In this document: one piece after another, positions 54,202 through 62,521 of the stretch
Position numbering within the stretch: position 1 is the first letter of the stretch
Layout: each line of letters opens with the position of its first letter
Assembly: GCA_020637555.1 (NCBI GenBank)
Contig: JACKKF010000002.1
Coordinates: 1-64,000 of the forward strand
From: Rhodobacter sp.
GTDB lineage: Bacteria; Pseudomonadota; Alphaproteobacteria; Rhodobacterales; Rhodobacteraceae
DNA length: 64,000 bases
Direction: 5' to 3'
Notes under the pieces: model-generated
Databases searched by the model: none
What the model saw: only the letters and a program-made list of their open reading frames with translations
What the model was told of the DNA's origin: nothing
Program-made: the position numbers and the translations under genes

Positions 54202-55881
54202 TCACGAGGCCTTGGCGGTGATCTTTTCAGGCTTCACCATCCATTCCTTGCCGCGCAACATGCCCTTCCAGTAGACCGGGGGCAGCAGTTTCTCTTTCAG
54301 CAGCCAGGCCGCGCGCGAGGGTTTGGTGCCGTCGATCACGAATTTCGGGAAGCTGGGCAGCAGCACCCCGCCATAGCCGAACTCGGCCAGGACGATCTTG
54401 CCGCGTTCGACCGTCAGCGGGCAGGATCCATAGCCATTGTAGCTGGCCGAGGGGCCCTTGCCGTCGATGTCGTCCGCGATGTTCTGCGCGACGACCGGCG
54501 CCTGCATCCGCGCGGCGGCGGCGGTCTTGGCGTTCGGTGCGTTCATCACGTCCCCCAGCGACCAGATGTTGTCGAAACTCTTGTGCCTGAGGGTGTTCTG
54601 ATCGACATCGACCCAGCCCGCCGCGTCGGCCAGGGGCGACACGCGGATAAAGTCCGGCGCGACCTGCGGCGGGACGACATGCAGCATGTCGAAGCCGACC
54701 GTGACGGTCTCGGGCGTGGTGTCCGGCCGGGCGATGCGGAAGGTCGCGGTCCTGGCCGGGCCGTCCACCGCGATCAGCGTGTGAAAGAAGTTGGTCCTGA
54801 TCCCGTATTTCGCGACATAGCTTTCCAGCGCGGGGACATAGTCCTTGACGCCGAACAGCACGCCGCCCGCGTTGTTGAAGTTGATCTCGATGTCCTTCAG
54901 CACGCCGCGTCGCGCCCAGGCATCGGCGCTGAGATACATCGCCTTTTGCGGTGCGCCGGCGCATTTGATCGGCATCGGCGGCTGCGAGAAGATCGCCCGA
55001 CCGCCGGTCATCCCCTGCACCAGCTCCCAGGTATAGGGCGCCAGGTCGTAGCGGTAGTTCGAGGTGACGCCGTTGCGGCCCAGCGTTTCCACCAGCCCGT
55101 CGATCTGGCCCCAGTCCAGTTTCAACCCCGGGGTGACGATCAGCCGGTCGTATTTCACCACGCGGCAGCCATCGAGGATGACGGCATTGTTCGAGGGCTC
55201 AAAGGCGGCGACGGCGGATTTGATCCAGTGCACGCCGCGCGGAATCAGCTCGCCCATGGTGCGGGCCGTGACCGCCGCGTCAAAGACCCCGCCGCCCACC
55301 ATGGTCCAGCCGGGTTGATAATAGTGGATGTCGGCCGGGTCGATCAGGGCGATGTTCAGGTCGGGCTTGCGCGATTTCAGGCTGGAGGCGACCGAAATCC
55401 CGCCCGCGCCGGCACCGACGATCACCACGTCGAACTTGGCGTCGCCGGTATCGGTCGGGGTCTTGCCGCCATTGGCGATGCGCCGGGCGACACCGTTCAT
55501 GTCATAGCCGGCGGCCTTGGTCATGGCCAGGATATCGGTGATCGGGCGCGACCGGGCCTCGCTCAGCGACCAGAGGGTCGCCGAACGGGTGCCGGTGCGG
55601 CAATAGGCCAGAACCGGTCCCGGCAACTCGCGCAGCGCGACGCCCATGGCCTGCGCATCCTCGTCGCGGACCATGCCGGCGGTGACGGGGATATAGCGGG
55701 CCTCCATGCCTTGCGCCTGCGCGGCGGCCTCGATTTCCTCGAAGCTGGGCTGGTCCGCGCCTTCGCCGTCAGGGCGATTGCAGACGATGGCGCGAAAGCC
55801 CAGCGCGCGGGCCTTGGCGACATCGTCGGGGGCGATCTGCGGGCTGACCGACAACGAGTCGGAGATTTTCCTCGGATCCAT
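54202..55881 (-). CDS. Fusion of a phosphatase-like (TIGR01244/DUF442) domain and a sulfide:quinone reductase-like flavoprotein
   Basis: This 559-aa protein has residues 1-115 as a DUF442/Blh-type domain with a tyrosine-phosphatase-like loop CRTGTRS (C94-R99). From 150 on it is an FAD/NAD(P) oxidoreductase (VVIVGAGAGGISVA). Its sequence aligns with type II (human SQOR-like) sulfide:quinone reductases: KCAGAPQKAMYLS holds the first redox cysteine (C307), and YNGYGSCPL is present near the end. The second redox cysteine expected in GDC is replaced: SLGDVMNAP at 441-449. The start at 55881 has GAGGAA upstream. Classical sulfide oxidation by a cysteine pair is therefore doubtful; persulfide chemistry is an alternative. 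Confidence 0.85.
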   Translation of the reverse strand: MDPRKISDSLSVSPQIAPDDVAKARALGFRAIVCNRPDGEGADQPSFEEIEAAAQAQGMEARYIPVTAGMVRDEDAQAMGVALRELPGPVLAYCRTGTRSATLWSLSEARSRPITDILAMTKAAGYDMNGVARRIANGGKTPTDTGDAKFDVVIVGAGAGGISVASSLKSRKPDLNIALIDPADIHYYQPGWTMVGGGVFDAAVTARTMGELIPRGVHWIKSAVAAFEPSNNAVILDGCRVVKYDRLIVTPGLKLDWGQIDGLVETLGRNGVTSNYRYDLAPYTWELVQGMTGGRAIFSQPPMPIKCAGAPQKAMYLSADAWARRGVLKDIEINFNNAGGVLFGVKDYVPALESYVAKYGIRTNFFHTLIAVDGPARTATFRIARPDTTPETVTVGFDMLHVVPPQVAPDFIRVSPLADAAGWVDVDQNTLRHKSFDNIWSLGDVMNAPNAKTAAAARMQAPVVAQNIADDIDGKGPSASYNGYGSCPLTVERGKIVLAEFGYGGVLLPSFPKFVIDGTKPSRAAWLLKEKLLPPVYWKGMLRGKEWMVKPEKITAKAS

Positions 55882-55976
55882 GCGTTCCTCATCGGCAAAA
55901 GGGAAAACTCCGGGTGCGCGCCAGGGCGTGACCCGAAAAGCTGGGGCTGAGGTATAGGTTAAGCCCGTCGGGGTCA

Positions 55977-55989
55977 GTGAGTTTGTCAC
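55977..55989. promoter_or_regulatory. Dyad upstream of the fusion gene, candidate Crp/Fnr-type site
   Basis: GTGA-GTTTG-TCAC, with half-sites like those of Crp-type regulators but one base short of the classical spacing, lies about 100 bases upstream of the fusion gene, in the most A/T-rich part of the gap. Confidence 0.35.
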
Positions 55990-56091
55990 ATTCAAGAAAA
56001 TAAATATGTTCAGGCGAGGCGCGCAGCCCGCCGTCCAGCGGCGATTCCGTCCAGGAGCGATCCCGGGCAGGCGCAATCCCGGGCAGGGGGG

Positions 56092-56757
56092 TCAGACGGG
56101 GGCGGCGACGGCGGCCAGCGCCTGCGGATCGGACAGCGTCACCAGACCGCGCGACTGGCCGATCCACCCCCGCCGCTGGAACTCGGTCAACTGGCGCGAG
56201 ACGACCTCGCGCGCGGTGCCCAGCTCGGCTGCCAGTTGCTGATGCGTCGCCTGCACCGCACCGGTGCCACGCGCCAGCGCCAGCAACCGCTCTGCCAGCC
56301 GTGCGTCGATGCGTCCAAAGGCAACCTCGTCGATGACCCGGAACAGATCGGTCATGCGACGGGCATAGGCCTGAAACACGAAATCCCGGAACTGGCGCGA
56401 GCGGCCGACCAGATCGTCAAAGGTCGCGCGGGGGATCGCAACGGCCGTCACGTCGGTTTCGGCCACCCCCTCGGCGGCGTAATCCTCTTGCGCCAGCAGG
56501 CAGGCCGACGTCAGGACGCAGCTTTCGCCGGCTTCGACACGGTAGAGCACGATCTCGCGCCCGCTGTCCGAGCTTTGCTGCACGCGCACCGTGCCTTCCA
56601 GCAGCAACAGCAGGTTCACCGGCTCCATCCCCGGCGCGAACAGCACCGTGCCCCTGGCGACATGCATCATGTGACCCCGCTCCGCCAAGGTGGCGCGGAT
56701 CGATTCGGGCAATTTGGCGAGGCCCTCGAAACGGTCGATCCAGGCGGCGTCAGGCAT
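56092..56757 (-). CDS. Crp/Fnr family transcriptional regulator
   Basis: This 221-aa protein has an N-terminal cyclic-nucleotide-like beta-roll (residues 20-130, ARGTVLFAPG, LLLEGTVRV) and a C-terminal winged helix (ATHQQLAAELGTAREVVSRQL). There is no N-terminal four-cysteine FNR cluster, so it is not an oxygen-sensing FNR; two cysteines (SCVLTSACLLA) sit in the sensor domain. The position upstream of the sulfur-type genes suggests it controls them. The start at 56757 fits the family length. Confidence 0.88.
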   Translation of the reverse strand: MPDAAWIDRFEGLAKLPESIRATLAERGHMMHVARGTVLFAPGMEPVNLLLLLEGTVRVQQSSDSGREIVLYRVEAGESCVLTSACLLAQEDYAAEGVAETDVTAVAIPRATFDDLVGRSRQFRDFVFQAYARRMTDLFRVIDEVAFGRIDARLAERLLALARGTGAVQATHQQLAAELGTAREVVSRQLTEFQRRGWIGQSRGLVTLSDPQALAAVAAPV

Positions 56758-56826
56758 GGCGGTCGGGGTGTTGCGCGATTGGTTGGGCGCTCTTATTCCC
56801 CGTCCCGCCCCGTGGTGCAAGCCGCA

Positions 56827-58707
56827 TCACGCACGCGGCACCGCCGCATTGCGCAAAAGTCGCTTTTGCGCGGCGATCCGGTAGGGGGCGTTCGGCGCGC
56901 CAAAGCCCGAGTAGCCCGGCGCGCGCTCGACGATTTCAAAGAACAGGCCCGAACCCTGCGGCCTGCCATAGAGTTGCAGGAACCGCGCGCCGTTTTCTTC
57001 GTCATAGAGCGCATTCGCCGCCCTCAACCGCGCCAGAAAGGCCGGGTCCAGATCGAACCGCGCGGCCAGATCGTCGTAATAATTCGCGCCCATTGGCAGC
57101 GCCTGAAAGCCCCGGCGGGCCAGAGCATCGGCTGTTGCCAGCAGGTCGCGCGTCGCCAGCGCCAGATGCTGAACCGAGGCACCGAAACTCTCGGCCAGGA
57201 AGTTGCCCGCCAGCGTGCGCCGTGTCTCGGCGCCGTTCAGCGTGATGCGCAGACCGCCGGCGGCGTCGCTCAACGCCAGGCTGCGCACCAGCCCGTCGGG
57301 GTCGATCACGTCGACCTGTGGTGCCCGCTTCAGGGGAAACAGCGCCTGATAGAACAGGGCGCTGCGGGCCATCGCCTCGTATCCGACCGTCTGGGCGATA
57401 TGATCGAACCCGGTGATGCCCACGCCGGTGTCGTCGCCGGGCAGGGGGGTGAATTCGATCCCCCAGACAGGGGTCAGGCCGGGATCGAGGACATGCAGCA
57501 ATTCGCCGCCGGGGCCGCGAAAGGCCGGAATCGGCACTTCGCCGGCGCTGCGCCGTTGGTCATAGGCGACCGATCCCAGCGCCGCGGCCCGGTCCGCCAC
57601 CGCCGCGGCATCGGCCACGCGCAGGCCGATGTCGCAGACCGCCGCGCCATGGGTGGCATAGGCCGAGCCGGCGAAATCCCCCCGCGAGCGGTTCATCACC
57701 AGGCGCGCCGCCCCCTGGCGCCAGACCGTGACGTCGCGCGTGCGGTGCTTGCCCTCGGCGCGGAAACCGAGGGTGGCGAACAGCGACTCGAGCTGGTCAG
57801 CCTCGACCCCGCGCGCGGCGAATTCGACGAACTCCACCGCCTCGACCGGCGCGCGCGGGGGCATCGCCGGCAGCGTCAAGCGTGCCGCCGGCTCTGCACG
57901 GCGGACGTCGTCCATCAATGCCATGAGGGACCGGAAGCCTTCCTCGGCCACTGGTCGGGGGGCGGTCGCGCGGAACTGATCGTTGAAGATCTCAAGGCTG
58001 ACCGGCCCGGTGTAGCCCGTCGCCGCAACCGCCCGCATGAAGCCGGTGACGTCCAGGTCCCCTTCACCGGGCATCACGCGGAAATGGCGCGACCAGTAAA
58101 GCAGGTCCATGTCGATCGCGGGCGCGTCGGCCAGTTGCACGAAAAAGATCCGGTCGCCCGGGATGCGCCGGATCGTGTCAGGGTCGATCCTGCGCGCCAG
58201 CGTGTGAAAACTGTCGAGGATCAGGCCGACATTGGGATGATCCGCGCGGCGCACCACCTCCCAGGCGTCGCGATGGTCAAAGACATGCCGGCCCCAGGCC
58301 AGCGCCTCGAACCCCACGCGGATGTCGCGGGTGCGGGCGATCTCGCCCAACGCGGCAAAGTCATCGGCCATGCGGTCGATCCCGCCCAGGGCCTCAGGGT
58401 GGACCGAGGAACAGATCAGCACGTCGCGCGCGCCCAATTCGCCCATCAGGTCGAACTTGCGCTCGGCCCGGGCAAACGCCCGCCTGCGGTGCGGCTCGGG
58501 CAAGCCTTCGAAATCGCGGAAGGGCTGAAACAGGACCACCTCCAGCCCGTGATCGCGCACCATCTGGCCGACCTCGCGCGGGCTGCCGTCATGGGCGACC
58601 AGATCCTGTTCGAATATTTCGACGCCCTTGAACCCGGCGCCAGCGATGGCGGGCAGCTTGTCGCGCAGCGTGCCCGCGACCGAAACCGTGGCGATCGACG
58701 GCAACAT
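56827..58707 (-). CDS. quiC: 3-dehydroshikimate dehydratase, two-domain (TIM barrel plus HPPD-like)
   Basis: This 626-aa enzyme has residues 1-275 as a xylose-isomerase-like TIM barrel with metal ligands typical of dehydroshikimate dehydratases (GFEALAWG, ILDSFHTLAR, VQLADAP, SLEIFNDQFR). Residues 290-610 form a vicinal oxygen chelate domain like hydroxyphenylpyruvate dioxygenase (GFDHIAQTV, HLALATRDL). It converts 3-dehydroshikimate to protocatechuate. A clear promoter precedes it, so it can be transcribed apart from galBCD. Its product feeds the 4,5-cleavage pathway encoded alongside. Confidence 0.88.
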   Translation of the reverse strand: MLPSIATVSVAGTLRDKLPAIAGAGFKGVEIFEQDLVAHDGSPREVGQMVRDHGLEVVLFQPFRDFEGLPEPHRRRAFARAERKFDLMGELGARDVLICSSVHPEALGGIDRMADDFAALGEIARTRDIRVGFEALAWGRHVFDHRDAWEVVRRADHPNVGLILDSFHTLARRIDPDTIRRIPGDRIFFVQLADAPAIDMDLLYWSRHFRVMPGEGDLDVTGFMRAVAATGYTGPVSLEIFNDQFRATAPRPVAEEGFRSLMALMDDVRRAEPAARLTLPAMPPRAPVEAVEFVEFAARGVEADQLESLFATLGFRAEGKHRTRDVTVWRQGAARLVMNRSRGDFAGSAYATHGAAVCDIGLRVADAAAVADRAAALGSVAYDQRRSAGEVPIPAFRGPGGELLHVLDPGLTPVWGIEFTPLPGDDTGVGITGFDHIAQTVGYEAMARSALFYQALFPLKRAPQVDVIDPDGLVRSLALSDAAGGLRITLNGAETRRTLAGNFLAESFGASVQHLALATRDLLATADALARRGFQALPMGANYYDDLAARFDLDPAFLARLRAANALYDEENGARFLQLYGRPQGSGLFFEIVERAPGYSGFGAPNAPYRIAAQKRLLRNAAVPRA

Positions 58708-58733
58708 GATGGGTCTCCCTCGCTGTCGAGACG

Positions 58734-58762
58734 ATAATGTTCGCGAGGGTTAATTAAGTCAA
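58734..58762 (-). promoter_or_regulatory. Promoter of quiC
   Basis: On the minus strand TTGACT (58757-58762), an exact 17-base spacer, and CATTAT (58734-58739), with the palindrome TTAATTAA (58750-58757) in the spacer. It lies 27 bases before the quiC start. Confidence 0.6.
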
Positions 58763-58855
58763 CGGTATTGTTTCAGCCAGTTAATTGCCGGCTGCGCAAA
58801 CGACCGGTCCCCCCGCGGAACCCGCGAGGCACGGCGCGCGCGGGGCGCGGCGGGG

Positions 58856-59920
58856 TCAGGACCGCGGAAAAACGCGCCCGTCGAACAGTTTGCGCGCGGT
58901 GCGCAAGGTGCCGGCCCCCGTAACCTGTCCGTCGCGGTCGGTTTCGATCAGGACCTCGGCCGCGCCGGTCGGATGTTCGATCAGAAAGCGCCCATCCGCG
59001 GGAACCCGGGCCAGCGCCGCGGCAGGCGAGCCGGGCAGGGTGCAGGCCGTGGCCACGCTGACGGCCGCGAACACGCCGATGGACGCGTGGCAGCGGTGCG
59101 GGATGAAGCTGCGCGTGCTGATCGCCCCCCCGTTCACCGGGGCCGAGACCAGCGTCATTTTCGGCACCGACTTTTCCGTGACGTCGCCCAGGTTCATCAT
59201 CGGACCGACCGCCAGCCGGATGGACTCCAGCCGGGCCTTCAACGCGGTGTTGGCGTCCAGGTCGTCGCGGCTTTCCTGCCCGGTCAGTCCAAAGTCGCTG
59301 GCGGCCATGACGACGCAGGGCATTCCGTTGTCGATCAGCGTGCAGGCCACCCCGTCCACCAGGTCCACGACTGCGCCCGACGGCAGCAGGCTGCCGCACA
59401 TCGAGCCGGCGATATTCTGGAACATCAGCGGGATCGGTGCATGGGTGCCGGGCACACCGTCGATATGCGCGTCCCCGTCATAGCGCACACGCCCGCCCGG
59501 GGTCTGCACCCGCGCTGTCGAGACCTCGCCCGTGTTCAGCATGTGGATGCGCACCGTGGTCTCGCCATCGCCAGCCGTGACCAGCCCGCGCTCGATCGCC
59601 GCGGGTCCGACGCCGGCCAGGATATTGCCGCAGGCCTGCGCGTCGGACACCAGCGCCTGATCGACAAAGACCTGCAGGAACAGATAGTCCACATCGGCGT
59701 CGGGCCGCGAGGCGGGGCCGAGGATCGCCACCTTGGACATCAACGGATCGGCGCCGCCGATGCCATCCACCTGCCGGGGATCCGGGCTGCCCATGATCCT
59801 CAACAACAGATCGTCGCGCGCGGCCACGTCGGCGGGCATGTCGGACGCCAGGAAATACGCCCCTTTCGAGGTCCCGCCCCGCATCCACAGACAGGGAAGG
59901 CCGTCCACAACCGGATCCAT
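58856..59920 (-). CDS. galD: 4-oxalomesaconate tautomerase (PrpF family)
   Basis: This protein of about 354 aa is a PrpF-like isomerase that interconverts keto and enol forms of 4-oxalomesaconate. PCLWMRGGTSKGAYF at the N-terminus and ACGNILAGVGP and HRCHASIGVFAAVSVATAC later are the family marks, with the active-site cysteines in DAQACGN and SMCGS. I choose ATG 59920 with AAGGG upstream; ATG 59935 is an alternative. A dispersed repeat separates it from the aldolase gene. Confidence 0.88.
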   Translation of the reverse strand: MDPVVDGLPCLWMRGGTSKGAYFLASDMPADVAARDDLLLRIMGSPDPRQVDGIGGADPLMSKVAILGPASRPDADVDYLFLQVFVDQALVSDAQACGNILAGVGPAAIERGLVTAGDGETTVRIHMLNTGEVSTARVQTPGGRVRYDGDAHIDGVPGTHAPIPLMFQNIAGSMCGSLLPSGAVVDLVDGVACTLIDNGMPCVVMAASDFGLTGQESRDDLDANTALKARLESIRLAVGPMMNLGDVTEKSVPKMTLVSAPVNGGAISTRSFIPHRCHASIGVFAAVSVATACTLPGSPAAALARVPADGRFLIEHPTGAAEVLIETDRDGQVTGAGTLRTARKLFDGRVFPRS

Positions 59921-59934
59921 CTCGCGCCCTTTCA

Positions 59935-60027
59935 TCTTTGTGCCCCAAATATCCTCGGGGGAATTCCAAAAGGGGGTGGAAAACCCCCTTTTGGCGAGGG
60001 GGTTCGGGGGGCGAGGAGCCCCCCGAG
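59935..60027. repeat. Dispersed intergenic repeat with double hairpin, copy 3
   Basis: The lead-in CATCTTTGTGCCCCAAATATCC-TCGGGGG is followed by CCAAAAGGGGG-TGGAAAA-CCCCCTTTTGG (59966-59994) and TCGGGGGGC-GAGGA-GCCCCCCGA (60004-60026). It lies inside the galC-galD gap and could reduce readthrough into galD. Confidence 0.82.
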
Positions 60028-60033
60028 ACCCGG

Positions 60034-60705
60034 TCAGATGTATCTCAGGCCCTTGTCCGCCAGCCGCGGCCGCATCCCGTAGATGTCGAGCCCCAGCTCG
60101 CCCGCCGCCAGCCGCTGACGCTTGGCCTCTTCCGCGTCCAGACGCTTCTGCGCCGCCGCCTGAACCTCGGCTGCACGGGCCCGCGGCACGACGACAACGC
60201 CGTCGTCATCCGCGATCACCACGTCGCCCGGGTTGACCAGGGCCCCGGCGCAGACCACCGGCACATTGACCGAGCCCAGCGTCTCCTTCACCGTGCCCTG
60301 TGCCGAAACCGCGGTGGACCAGACCCCGAATCCCATGCCGCGCAGGTCGCGCGTGTCGCGCACGCCGGCGTCGATGATCAGCGCGTGACACCCCCGCGCC
60401 ATGGCCGAGGTCGCCAGCAGATCGCCGAAATACCCCATGTCGCACGGCGAGGTCGGCGCCAGCACCATCACGTCACCCGGCTGCAACTGCTCGATGGCGA
60501 CATGGATCATCCAGTTGTCCCCGGGCGGCGCCGAGATCGTCACCGCGCTGCCCGCGATGGTCAGGTCCTGCTGGATCGGCCGCATCCGGGCGCCCATCAG
60601 CCCCGTGCGTCCCTGCGCTTCATGCACCGTGGCGACGCCCGCGCGCCCCAGCGCCTCGATGATCGCCTTGTCGGCGCGTTCGATGGTCTGAACGACGACA
60701 CCCAT
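60034..60705 (-). CDS. ligK: 4-carboxy-4-hydroxy-2-oxoadipate aldolase (LigK/GalC)
   Basis: This 223-aa class II aldolase of the RraA-like fold splits 4-carboxy-4-hydroxy-2-oxoadipate to pyruvate and oxaloacetate. Motifs are VHEAQGRTGLM, the GDLLATSAMARGCHALIIDAG active site, RDTRDLRGMG and VNPGDVVIADDDGVVVVP (metal and substrate loop). The start at 60705 follows AGGAG. It is the last step of the protocatechuate 4,5-cleavage or gallate pathway. Confidence 0.9.
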   Translation of the reverse strand: MGVVVQTIERADKAIIEALGRAGVATVHEAQGRTGLMGARMRPIQQDLTIAGSAVTISAPPGDNWMIHVAIEQLQPGDVMVLAPTSPCDMGYFGDLLATSAMARGCHALIIDAGVRDTRDLRGMGFGVWSTAVSAQGTVKETLGSVNVPVVCAGALVNPGDVVIADDDGVVVVPRARAAEVQAAAQKRLDAEEAKRQRLAAGELGLDIYGMRPRLADKGLRYI

Positions 60706-60819
60706 GATGGTCTCCTGCATTCCTGCCCTGAAAATCCGGCGGAGAGGCCGCCCGTCAGCCTTGAGGCCGGCCTCTCCGATGTTCCCCCGCCCGGCGCTTG
60801 CCCCCGGACGGGGCAAAGC

Positions 60820-61551
60820 TCAAAGCTCGTCCACCGTGCGCGGGAAGATCGATTCGAACCCTTCGGCATATTTGCAGTCGCGACCGCCGGCCATGCCGCC
60901 CGAGTTGCGCTTGAAGTGGTTCGCGCGCTGCTGTGCCACGCGGGTGTAGAAGTCCCACAGATGGACCTGGCCGTTCATGGCCTCCATCGCCGCGCGTTTC
61001 TTGTCCCAGACGGGGGTGATGTCCAGGAAGACATCGGGTTTCCAGCCCATCTGTTCGGTCTGGTGCGGTTCGAACAGGTAGACCTGCGGTGCGCCCAGCA
61101 CCTTTTCGCCCGGGTTGTGGCCCCAGGCCTGCGCGGTGGCGCGGCATTCCAGCACGACCTGCGTTGTCTGCATGTGATCCGAATTGTAGGGATCCCATTT
61201 CGAATGCGACATGATGAAGGACGGCTGAACCTTGCGCATCACATCGACCAGTTTCATGCGGTCGTCGCGGGTAAAGTCCATGGGATAGTCGCCCAGATCG
61301 AATTCGACCAGGTCGTGCACGCCCAGGGCCTTGGCGGCGGCCTCGGCCTCGGCCTTGCGGATGGCCTTGACCTGATCCAGGGTCTTGCCCTCTTTCCACA
61401 GCTTGGCGCTTTCACCGCGTTCGCCATAGGACAGGCAGACGACGGTGACGTTGTAGCCCAGCTCGGCATGCAGCGCGATGGCGCCACCGCAGCGCCAGAC
61501 GAAATCGGCGGCATGGGCGCTGACGATGAGCGCGGTCTTCTTCTGCGACAT
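60820..61551 (-). CDS. galB: 4-oxalomesaconate hydratase (PIG-L type, GalB)
   Basis: This 243-aa enzyme of the PIG-L deacetylase fold hydrates 4-oxalomesaconate to the aldolase substrate. The zinc motif has the GalB-specific form SAHAADFVWRCGG in place of the AHPDD of true deacetylases, and SHSKWDPYNSDHMQT holds the other metal histidine. The start at 61551 follows GGAGGAG. It is the first gene of galB-galC-galD and divergent from the dehydrogenase/LysR pair. Confidence 0.88.
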   Translation of the reverse strand: MSQKKTALIVSAHAADFVWRCGGAIALHAELGYNVTVVCLSYGERGESAKLWKEGKTLDQVKAIRKAEAEAAAKALGVHDLVEFDLGDYPMDFTRDDRMKLVDVMRKVQPSFIMSHSKWDPYNSDHMQTTQVVLECRATAQAWGHNPGEKVLGAPQVYLFEPHQTEQMGWKPDVFLDITPVWDKKRAAMEAMNGQVHLWDFYTRVAQQRANHFKRNSGGMAGGRDCKYAEGFESIFPRTVDEL

Positions 61552-61627
61552 GATGTCTCCTCCAGAACCTTGGGCGCAGATTGCGGATCGGGTCCGCTCT
61601 TGGCAAATCGGAAAGCCGTGCAAGGGC

Positions 61628-61642
61628 ATAAGGCTGTGCTAT
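61628..61642. promoter_or_regulatory. LysR-type box between galB and the dehydrogenase gene
   Basis: ATA-N9-TAT (T-N11-A) overlaps the -10-like TATAGT (61640-61645) of the plus-strand promoter. It is a candidate site for the LysR protein at 62518. Confidence 0.4.
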
Positions 61643-61672
61643 AGTCGTCACGAAACCGCAGGAGGGGATCGC

Positions 61673-62521
61673 ATGACGGACAGGCTGGCCTTCATCGGCT
61701 TTGGCGAAGCGGCGCGCGCCTTTGCGGGATCGGTCACGCGCACGGGCCTGCGCGATCTGGCGGCGTTCGACGTGAAGCCCGGGCTTGACGCGGCGTTGCG
61801 GGACAACCGCGTTCAGGGGGGCGAACGGGCCGCGGTTCTGCGGTCGGCGGGTCTGGTCTGGTGTCTGGTGACGGCCGATCAGGCCGACACCGCGGCGGGC
61901 CAGTGCGCGGCCCATCTCGAGACCGGCGCCCTGTGGTTCGATGGCAATTCCTGCGCGCCCGGAACCAAGGCGCGCGCGGCGGCGCTGATCGATGGGGCGG
62001 GGGGGCGCTATGTCGATGTGGCGATCATGGCGCCGGTCCACCCGCTGCGCGCCCGGGTGCCAGTGCTGCTCGCCGGTCCCCATGCCGACGCGGCGGCGCG
62101 GGCCCTGACGGATCTGGGCATGAACCCCACGGTGGTGGGCGATCGGGTGGGGCAGGCCTCGACCATCAAGATGCTGCGCTCGGTCATGATCAAGGGGATC
62201 GAGGCCCTGACCGCGGAATGTCTGCTGGCCGCGCGCAGGGCGGGCGTCGATGGCGCGGTTCTGGCCTCGCTGCAAGCCAGCGATCCGGGGTTCGACTGGG
62301 AGGCGCGCAGCGGCTACAGTCTGGAACGCATGGCGGTGCACGGCCGACGCCGCGCCGCCGAAATGCGCGAGGTTGCGCGCACGCTGCGGGATCTCGATCT
62401 GCCGGACCGCATGGCGAGCGCGACCGCCGACTGGCAGGATCAGATCGCCGCGCTTGACGCCGAGATCGGCGACGGATTTGGTCCGCGCGCCGATGCGTTG
62501 CTGGCGGCACTCCTGCGATGA
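61673..62521 (+). CDS. NAD(P)-dependent dehydrogenase, 6PGDH-like with DUF1932
   Basis: This 282-aa protein has an N-terminal Rossmann domain (LAFIGFGEAARAF) and a beta-hydroxyacid-dehydrogenase-like middle (YVDVAIMAPVHPLRARVPVL and GQASTIKMLRSVMIKGIEA, with the catalytic Lys). The C-terminal domain is of DUF1932 type. GGAGGGG precedes the start, and its stop overlaps the next gene by 4 bases. The substrate is unknown; in this setting it should act on a hydroxy or oxo acid of the aromatic pathway. It is not the LigC family. Confidence 0.78.
   Translation: MTDRLAFIGFGEAARAFAGSVTRTGLRDLAAFDVKPGLDAALRDNRVQGGERAAVLRSAGLVWCLVTADQADTAAGQCAAHLETGALWFDGNSCAPGTKARAAALIDGAGGRYVDVAIMAPVHPLRARVPVLLAGPHADAAARALTDLGMNPTVVGDRVGQASTIKMLRSVMIKGIEALTAECLLAARRAGVDGAVLASLQASDPGFDWEARSGYSLERMAVHGRRRAAEMREVARTLRDLDLPDRMASATADWQDQIAALDAEIGDGFGPRADALLAALLR

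Noticed and set aside
55983..55995. TTG-N7-CAA as an FNR box
   Set aside because: Canonical FNR sites have eight bases between TTG and CAA; this has seven, and the regulator lacks FNR cysteines.
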